From UBA6183 sp943372215 (GTDB taxonomy: Bacteria > Bacteroidota > Bacteroidia > UKL13-3): DNA of 64,000 bases. Both the position numbers and the translations under genes were made by a program. Of this stretch, positions 58,204 through 64,000 are shown piece after piece. Position 1 is the first letter of the stretch. Each line of letters starts with the position of its first letter. A model generated the notes under the pieces. The model ran no database searches, was not told the origin of the DNA, and was given only the letters and a program-made list of their open reading frames with translations. The stretch spans positions 174,501 through 238,500 of the forward strand of contig CALRXU020000004.1 in NCBI GenBank assembly GCA_943372215.1, given 5' to 3'.

Positions 58204-60022
58204 TGTTTTTAATATTAATAATATAAGTGCCGTTAGCCAATTGTTTGGTACTAAAACTAAAGCGGTTTATTCCTGGTTTACCCTTGTCAATCAGCATCAC
58301 TTCGCTGTTTTTGCCTGTAACATCCAACAATGCAAACTCAAGCATCATTTTTTCTTTAAGCTCAAACTCAACCGTAACAAACTCCCCACTTGGCACAGGA
58401 TAAACATTAATTTGTGAGGCCACCACTTCAGTACTTTTATTTAATCCAAGCAAGGGGTCATTGCTTTTAATCTTAGCTATCCATGTGCGGTGATTGCCAT
58501 TTGCCAAACCATAAGAATTAGCCAAATAACATTCCCCTAAACGATTGTATTTTGGTTGAATGCCAGTATAATCACCCCATCTTTCAATACTGTCAAGCAA
58601 TACATTAATACTTCCCTCTCCTTGTTTGATATGAATTGGCGCAGAAACCTCTCCATCTCTTGCAACAAATACAGTTGAATTCCCGGCAAACTTTGTTTTT
58701 GAAACATGCGAAAAAGAAATGAGCATGGTTTGGTCTGTTTTAAAACCACCCCCAGCATAAGCAATGCTTGGATAGCCAATGTCCATGCTATCGTAGCTGA
58801 TGATTTTGCCTGTTACAACGGGTTGTTGTGCATTGCTGATATCTATTCTGCCATAATAAACAGATGGGGCAAAATTGGCCTCATTAATAGAATTACCCAC
58901 ATAATGAATCGTGTTCTCATGCTTTAATGCACTTAATGCCCTGGCGTCATTTGTTTGCATGTACTGCCCACCAGGCTGTGGAGCATTAGGCTGCAAGCCA
59001 TAGGGTATGTTTGTTTTAAGGACTTTAAGTGTTAACGTTGGATTCGCATCTATTGTATTGGTAATCTCATGTAAGAAAACAGTATCATTTTTTAAATCAC
59101 CAGGTCTTACTGACACAAAATAATGATTAGGGCCATACATGGCGTTACTTCCTTTTACAGGGCAAATACTCCATATAGACTTGTTATTATATTTAATATT
59201 GTAGTAGGCTTTTTTTCTAAGTGAGTCGCCAGCAAATCCATCGGCTTTGTTCACTTGCCAAATAATAGATTCTATAAATCCTTCTTGCCATGAGGTATTG
59301 TCTTTTAAGCGATTTACCGTAACAAACAATTCATTGTTTGAAATTGAAATAATGGGATAATCACTCCATGAATCATCACCAAAAATATTACCAGGAATGG
59401 TGTAAAAATTCCAAGTACCATTGGGGTCGTTCGTTTGGCTAAATGCCGTAATTATTCTGGTATCAGCCGATGTGGTTCCTTGCAAAAACACCACAATAAA
59501 ACGATCTGCCACTGGGTCATAAATGGCACGGGGGTCATAGGTACGGTTCAAACTCCCCAACGAACGTGCAAAATTTGCAAGGGTTCTGCTAAATATAAAA
59601 CTTCCGGAGTCTGAGTATAAAGCAATATTGGTATTCATTACACTCACAATGGTGCCATTGTTACTTACTGCAATATCGTTATCGTTTGGTGTACCCTGTG
59701 GAGTGTTAGCAGCAAAACCCCGCAGTATACTTGGGGCAGGAGGAAGAGCTTTTTGTAAGGTGTTATTGCCCATGCTTTGATGCTGGTGCAAACTTCTGGC
59801 CGCATCCAGTTGCTGCTTTTTTTGGCGAATAGAGCCAGCAGCCGGAGCAGGGGGGGTGCTTTTTATCAATTGCAGCTGCGCTTCATAATCAATGCCAACA
59901 TCCGTGAAATTTACAACGGATTGTCTTGGAGAGTTATGCAACAAAGTAGTATAAGTAAAATCCTGCGCCACGGAAACTTTACAAGCCATAAAAGCCAAAA
60001 ACAGATAACCAATTTTTTTCAT
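58160..60022 (-). CDS. Large secreted protein with T9SS sorting domain
   Basis: A 620-residue exported protein: signal peptide (MKKIGYLFLAFMACKVSVAQ), a Pro-rich stretch, then a large beta-propeller-like domain (repeated strand motifs such as TPNDNDIAVSNNGTIVSVMNT, YDPRAIYDPVADRFIVVFLQ, SDYPIISISNNELFVTVNRL) and a C-terminal T9SS domain (INVYPVPSGEFVTVEF, TYIINIKNN). The role is unknown but surface attachment or exported enzyme activity is likely. ATG 60022 gives the signal; two ATGs upstream (60034, 60052) are in frame. A small lipoprotein gene overlaps its end. Confidence 0.85.
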   Translation of the reverse strand: MKKIGYLFLAFMACKVSVAQDFTYTTLLHNSPRQSVVNFTDVGIDYEAQLQLIKSTPPAPAAGSIRQKKQQLDAARSLHQHQSMGNNTLQKALPPAPSILRGFAANTPQGTPNDNDIAVSNNGTIVSVMNTNIALYSDSGSFIFSRTLANFARSLGSLNRTYDPRAIYDPVADRFIVVFLQGTTSADTRIITAFSQTNDPNGTWNFYTIPGNIFGDDSWSDYPIISISNNELFVTVNRLKDNTSWQEGFIESIIWQVNKADGFAGDSLRKKAYYNIKYNNKSIWSICPVKGSNAMYGPNHYFVSVRPGDLKNDTVFLHEITNTIDANPTLTLKVLKTNIPYGLQPNAPQPGGQYMQTNDARALSALKHENTIHYVGNSINEANFAPSVYYGRIDISNAQQPVVTGKIISYDSMDIGYPSIAYAGGGFKTDQTMLISFSHVSKTKFAGNSTVFVARDGEVSAPIHIKQGEGSINVLLDSIERWGDYTGIQPKYNRLGECYLANSYGLANGNHRTWIAKIKSNDPLLGLNKSTEVVASQINVYPVPSGEFVTVEFELKEKMMLEFALLDVTGKNSEVMLIDKGKPGINRFSFSTKQLANGTYIINIKNNDQTIVSKRIIVAH

Positions 60023-60078
60023 ATGCCTATTCATATCATACGAAAGTAACAATTTTTTGTGTTAGAGTTGTTATCTCT

Positions 60079-60969
60079 TTATGCGGTGGTCTCAACAGAT
60101 TTTTGTGAGAATCGTTCCTTAATGACAGGATAAGTAAATACGCTTGCCAATATAATAAGAGCTCCAATATAAAACCCGCCACTCATATATTCAGTATCCC
60201 CAAATAGCAGCAAAGAAAATGCAATCCCATAAACGGGCTCAAGGTTGTTGGTGATAATAACGGTGAGTGGCGTAAAATGTTTTAATATTTCAACGCTCCA
60301 GGTAAACGCAAGTGTGGTACAAAATACACTTAATATAATCAAATAGATTCCATCAGATAAGTTTAAATCAGGTAAATTAAACGTATTGGACGAAGAAAAG
60401 AATTTGATGGCGGTGATGAATAACAATGCGCCTAAAAATTCGTAGAAGGTAATTTTATAAGCACCATGCTGTTGAATAAGTTTAGCATTATAAACCCCAA
60501 AAAAGGCTGCTGTTAGTGCTGCAAGTATGCCATAAATTAGCCCAGCAATCTGATTAGTCTCAAATTTAAAAATAATTCCAAGCCCTATCACCAAAATGAT
60601 CCCATAAATGAAATCGCCCCAGAAAAAGCGTTTTTTTAACAGTAAAGGCTGCAGTAGGCTGGCAAATAAGGTAATGGTGCTAAAACCTGCCATGGCCACG
60701 CTTACATTACTTACTTTTATAGCATGGTAAAAAAAGTACCAGTGTAAACCAACAACACATCCAATAAGCAACAACTTTCCTACTGATTGAATAGACAGGA
60801 TGAGGCCTTGTTTTTTATAAGCCATAAACACCAGCAGGCTAAGTAATGATATAGAGAGTCTGTACCAAACCAAATCCATGGCGCCAAAAGAAATTAACTT
60901 ACCAAGTATGGGAGTAAATCCCCAAAGTAAAATAATAACATGCAGATGCAATAGCTTATTTTTAACCAT
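60079..60969 (-). CDS. EamA/DMT family transporter
   Basis: A 296-residue inner-membrane protein of the drug/metabolite transporter superfamily with ten hydrophobic segments in two EamA repeats, the first starting LHLHVIILLWGFTPILGKLISFGAMDLVWYRL and the second LLQPLLLKKRFFWGDFIYGIIL. No substrate is deducible. Its start ATG overlaps the stop of the preceding permease gene by one base (TAATG), so the two are translationally coupled. Confidence 0.92.
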   Translation of the reverse strand: MVKNKLLHLHVIILLWGFTPILGKLISFGAMDLVWYRLSISLLSLLVFMAYKKQGLILSIQSVGKLLLIGCVVGLHWYFFYHAIKVSNVSVAMAGFSTITLFASLLQPLLLKKRFFWGDFIYGIILVIGLGIIFKFETNQIAGLIYGILAALTAAFFGVYNAKLIQQHGAYKITFYEFLGALLFITAIKFFSSSNTFNLPDLNLSDGIYLIILSVFCTTLAFTWSVEILKHFTPLTVIITNNLEPVYGIAFSLLLFGDTEYMSGGFYIGALIILASVFTYPVIKERFSQKSVETTA

Positions 60970-62045
60970 TACTTAGGAGTTGTTTTAATCATAAAAAGAG
61001 CAATCACCAAAAATATAAGATTGGGGGTCCAAACAGCAATAGCTGGTGGCATTACATGGGTTACACCCAATGTGTTAAATACCTGCATCACCAGCAAGAA
61101 ACTCAAGGTTAAAAATAAACCAATACCCAAATGCAGTCCTGTGCCTCCTCTTGATTTGCGGGAAGAAATGGCTACAGCTAACAAAGTAAGTATGAAAAAT
61201 GAAAAGGGAGTAGAAATGCGTTTATACAATTCAACATAATATTTGCTCACATTTGCAGCACCCTTATCCTTCTCTTTTCTAATAAAATTATTCAACTCTG
61301 GATTGGTCATTGAAGAAATGTACTTGGTTTTAAGAATAAATTCTTCTGGTCTGATGTTTAGTACCGTATCTAACAAGCGCCCTTTTTCAACAGTTTCCTT
61401 GCCATTATTAAATAACCTTCGTTGGTAATATTCCAGTTGCCATTGTTGTTTTTGTTTGTTCCATAACAAACGGCTGGCAAATACCCGTTGTTGGATGCGG
61501 TTGTTTTCAAAATGCTCAATGGAAACATTATAACCACTGCTATCAACATAATTAAACGACTCCATGTGTAAAATGGTGTTGGGCTCAATGGAACTGCTGA
61601 TGTTATTATTCTGTGTGGGTAAAACGTCATGAATCCACTTATCTTCAAACTCATATCGCTTTTTATCACAATATGGAATAGCTATGGTATTTAGAAATAA
61701 GAATGTTGCAGCCAAAATGGTGGCACTAACCAAATAAGGTCGTAAAAAACGATTGTAGTTAATTCCACTATTTAATATGGCAATGATTTCGCTATTTTGG
61801 GCAAGCTTGCTATTAAAAAATAGGGCACTCAAAAAAACAAAAATGGGGCTAAACATCCCAAAAAAGTAAGGTAAAAAGTAGATGTAATAATCAAAGATAA
61901 CAATGAGGAGCGAAGGTTTCTTTTTTAAGAAGTCATCCAGCTTCTCTGTAATATCTATAAAAATGGCTATCAACGAAAATAAGCCTAAGGTAAAAACAAA
62001 GGTGATGAGGAATTTTTTAACAATGTACCAATCGAGTGTTTTCAT
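60969..62045 (-). CDS. LptF/LptG-family permease (LPS export)
   Basis: A 358-residue inner-membrane protein of the YjgP/YjgQ family: MKTLDWYIVKKFLITFVFTLGLFSLIAIFIDITEKLDDFL at the N-terminus, further TM segments and a periplasmic domain between them, with the family's conserved GINYNRFLRPYLVSATILAATFLF segment. These proteins form the Lpt ATP-driven bridge that supplies LptD at 18666. ATG 62045 is used; an earlier in-frame ATG at 62075 would add ten unlikely residues. Which of LptF or LptG it is cannot be told. Confidence 0.92.
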   Translation of the reverse strand: MKTLDWYIVKKFLITFVFTLGLFSLIAIFIDITEKLDDFLKKKPSLLIVIFDYYIYFLPYFFGMFSPIFVFLSALFFNSKLAQNSEIIAILNSGINYNRFLRPYLVSATILAATFLFLNTIAIPYCDKKRYEFEDKWIHDVLPTQNNNISSSIEPNTILHMESFNYVDSSGYNVSIEHFENNRIQQRVFASRLLWNKQKQQWQLEYYQRRLFNNGKETVEKGRLLDTVLNIRPEEFILKTKYISSMTNPELNNFIRKEKDKGAANVSKYYVELYKRISTPFSFFILTLLAVAISSRKSRGGTGLHLGIGLFLTLSFLLVMQVFNTLGVTHVMPPAIAVWTPNLIFLVIALFMIKTTPK

Positions 62046-62127
62046 GCATCCGTTTAAACAGGCGCAAAGTAACAATAATTATTAACGCCAGGGCGAAACT
62101 ACAAAAATCAATCCAAAGGTTCTTGTA

Positions 62128-63705
62128 TTAGCGGTTAGGCAGTTGGGTAAACTTCACCAAATGAAGGGTTCTGCCCTCATAATCAATGCTAAAACGTTTC
62201 ATGCTAATGAATTTTGCGTTTGGTATACTAGGTGGGTAAAAGAGAAATAGGTTGGTGGTGTCTGGCATTCTAATTAAAAGCACCTCCTTACGTTCCCGCT
62301 CAAAGTAATAAATGTAATTGTGGTTTAAGTCGCTGTTTGGCGCAAGGTATAAAGGCTTTCCCGCAGCCAGTTTATGTACCTCAAGGGCTTGTTGTTTTTG
62401 GGAGTTTACAACACCCGTGCTTGCCCTATAAGGTAAAACGTATAAATTAAATGCAATGCGGGTAACCAATAAAAATGAAATAAACCACCACACGCTTTGG
62501 GAGGCATCATAAAACAACCAACTGATACAAAGCAACAATAACAAGAGTACAACAGTAAAACGCCACTCCAATAACGAAAGGTTCATGTAAACAATGGCAC
62601 CAACAAAGCCTACTGTAGTAAATGCCATAATTCCCTTCAAAACAAGGTTGCTGTATTTCCTATCAAGGGTGTTATTAAAATAACTCTCAAAAAAAGCATG
62701 ACCCAGTAGTATAAAAACAATTGGGTACAACATAAATAAATACCTTGGATAGTAGCCAGGAGACGCCCAGTATGGAGGGAGATTGAATAACAATACCCAA
62801 AACAAATAAACCAAAAATGGATATTGTTTTATCTTTTTTACGGCATCATTTCTAAATAAAAAAACAACCAATAATGACCATGGGGCTAAATGCATGATAT
62901 GGTCAATAGGGAAGGTAAATAAATGGCTGATGCTTTCCCACAAGGTTTTATCAAGAACAGTGCGCTGCTTGGATTGGTCCCACAATTGGTCAACCCACCC
63001 CAAAATGCTGTTTTCTGTGTTGTAAAAATAAAAAAATAACCCTACAGGTATAAACGCGATAACGCCACCCAATACATGTTTAAATGTGAATAGCCATTTA
63101 ACTTGCCTTTGGTAAAGTGCCATGGCTGCTAGTGTAAAAATAGGAAAAGCAAGGGAAGGCAATCCTTTTAACATAAAACCAACGGCATGTAAGGCGTAAA
63201 ACGACAGAAACAGGAAGAAATGCCTGCCTCTGGGGAACTCAACATAAAGCAGGTAAAATGATTCAAACGTAACCCAAGCATATAAAATATCAATGTGGCC
63301 AAGCATGGCATCGTAATACAACATTCTGCCAAACGTAATGGAGATAAACGCAGCCAATAATGCGGTTTGCCAATTCAATTGTTTTTGAACGATACGAAAA
63401 ATTCGGAAGCCGAAACAGAGCAATGGGATAACTGCTGCCAGTCGGGTAATAAACTCGCTTTTACTTCCTGTAGTTTCATATAAAAAAACGAGCAACCAGT
63501 TAAATAAGGGCGGTTTTTTGTAATAATATTCTCCCACAATTTTAGAAATCAGGTAATTTCCTGAATACATCATTTCCATAGCCACATTTGCACGTGTGGG
63601 TTCGTCTGCTTGAATACCAATAATTCCCAGGTTATAAAAAAGGGCAGGTATCAGCAGCAGCAGCATAGCCCCTAAACTGTATTTATTGATGGAAGGTTGT
63701 TGCAT
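62128..63705 (-). CDS. Glycosyltransferase family 39/83 (ArnT/PMT-like)
   Basis: A 525-residue membrane glycosyltransferase with about 11-12 hydrophobic segments. The N-terminal loop ADEPTRANVAMEMMYSGNYLI carries the Asp-Glu pair characteristic of ArnT/PMT GT-C enzymes, followed by YYYKKPPLFNWLLVF, a segment these enzymes keep. It probably transfers a sugar from a polyprenyl carrier to a lipid or protein on the periplasmic side. The start ATG shares its A with the stop TGA of the upstream flippase-like gene, so the two are coupled. Confidence 0.9.
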   Translation of the reverse strand: MQQPSINKYSLGAMLLLLIPALFYNLGIIGIQADEPTRANVAMEMMYSGNYLISKIVGEYYYKKPPLFNWLLVFLYETTGSKSEFITRLAAVIPLLCFGFRIFRIVQKQLNWQTALLAAFISITFGRMLYYDAMLGHIDILYAWVTFESFYLLYVEFPRGRHFFLFLSFYALHAVGFMLKGLPSLAFPIFTLAAMALYQRQVKWLFTFKHVLGGVIAFIPVGLFFYFYNTENSILGWVDQLWDQSKQRTVLDKTLWESISHLFTFPIDHIMHLAPWSLLVVFLFRNDAVKKIKQYPFLVYLFWVLLFNLPPYWASPGYYPRYLFMLYPIVFILLGHAFFESYFNNTLDRKYSNLVLKGIMAFTTVGFVGAIVYMNLSLLEWRFTVVLLLLLLCISWLFYDASQSVWWFISFLLVTRIAFNLYVLPYRASTGVVNSQKQQALEVHKLAAGKPLYLAPNSDLNHNYIYYFERERKEVLLIRMPDTTNLFLFYPPSIPNAKFISMKRFSIDYEGRTLHLVKFTQLPNR

Positions 63706-64000
63706 CAACTCGATTCGGCAATGAGTTTTTTATCGATGCTGCCGATAAAGAAAAGGCCAATTAATGAAGATGCAGCTGTAATCATAAAAAACACCAGCGT
63801 AAAAGCGATTGATGTAGGCTCGTTAATATGCATAAAACGTGCACCAAATAAAAATACCAACTCACGCGCGCCAAAACCTCCCACAGTTAGAGGCAAAATA
63901 GCCACTACAGATGAAAGCATAAATAACGTAAGGTAATCCCAATAATGCATGTCAATATGAAGGGCTTTTAGAATTAAAACGGCACAAATTACTTGCCCTG
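63705..64000 (-). CDS. Flippase-like membrane protein, C-terminal part (cut by window edge)
   Basis: At least 98 codons, open to the window edge. The visible part has hydrophobic segments and the motif LPLTVGGFGARELVFLF near AILPLTVGG, typical of the lysylphosphatidylglycerol synthase/UPF0104 membrane family, which ends with a helix like ASSLIGLFFIGSIDKK. The rest of the protein lies past base 64000. It overlaps the glycosyltransferase start by one base, so it may supply or flip the lipid carrier used by that enzyme; this is inference. Confidence 0.8.
   Translation of the reverse strand, partial: GQVICAVLILKALHIDMHYWDYLTLFMLSSVVAILPLTVGGFGARELVFLFGARFMHINEPTSIAFTLVFFMITAASSLIGLFFIGSIDKKLIAESS

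Overview
The window looks like a chromosomal segment of a Bacteroidota bacterium, probably of the Chitinophagia/Sphingobacteriia/Saprospiria side rather than Bacteroides. The signs are several type IX secretion (T9SS) C-terminal sorting domains, FecR proteins with a DUF4974 tail, TonB-dependent receptors paired with DUF4249 lipoproteins, a MurF-alanine racemase fusion, Omp28-type proteins, and promoters of the TAnnTTTG type. I cannot name the species.

Region 1 (1-2012): the 5' part of purA behind a fur-family gene (minus strand), then a lone DUF1877 gene on the plus strand.

Region 2 (about 2020-14132): a block of unrelated accessory genes, all on the minus strand: two secreted hydrolases, a LysE exporter, a HigB/HigA-type toxin-antitoxin pair, an AAA ATPase with an OLD/TOPRIM-like C-terminus, and several proteins I cannot identify. 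Most junctions carry 40-270 bp of imperfect inverted repeat that starts within a few bases of one stop codon and usually ends about 20 bases before the next start codon. Motifs shared between sites include GGCATAAC/GTTATGCC, GCTAAC/GTTAGC, a CCCGC-tt-GCGGG hairpin and a CGCCAATTTCTTGTAGGTG-like arm. This geometry resembles integron cassettes with attC sites, but no integrase lies in the window. It is the most unusual part of the window. A 420 bp AT-rich, repeat-containing spacer closes the block.

Region 3 (14556-21290): housekeeping and envelope genes: a DUF3267 membrane zincin, tsaC, a DagK-like lipid kinase, an MCE/MlaD protein, an N-acetylmuramoyl-L-alanine amidase and LptD. Region 4 (21408-33489): sucB (2-oxoglutarate dehydrogenase E2) and lpdA (E3), separated by a cell-surface signalling locus. 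That locus has two TonB receptor/DUF4249 pairs, an anti-sigma FecR, an ECF sigma factor and a T9SS-sorted protein. Three intergenic sites of the form TAGGGGT-N15/16-(CA/TG)TCTWW may be the target promoter of this sigma factor.

Region 5 (33561-46356): an Omp28/T9SS gene with a divergent small T9SS protein, tRNA-Cys(GCA), a DUF4920 protein and a haem-motif lipoprotein, pdhB, two LytTR response regulators (one coupled to a reduced histidine kinase), a methyltransferase, lysS, rlmN, a universal stress protein and an Nfu-type Fe-S carrier. Region 6 (46446-64000): recX, an MFS exporter, murF-alr, a DNA-alkylation repair protein, a second divergent Omp28/T9SS pair that is paralogous to the first, a WYL-regulator gene group, a bifunctional nuclease, a NupC-type transporter, a large T9SS protein overlapped by a small lipoprotein gene, and an envelope/glycan run (EamA transporter, LptF/G-type permease, a glycosyltransferase of the ArnT/PMT type, and the end of a flippase-like protein).
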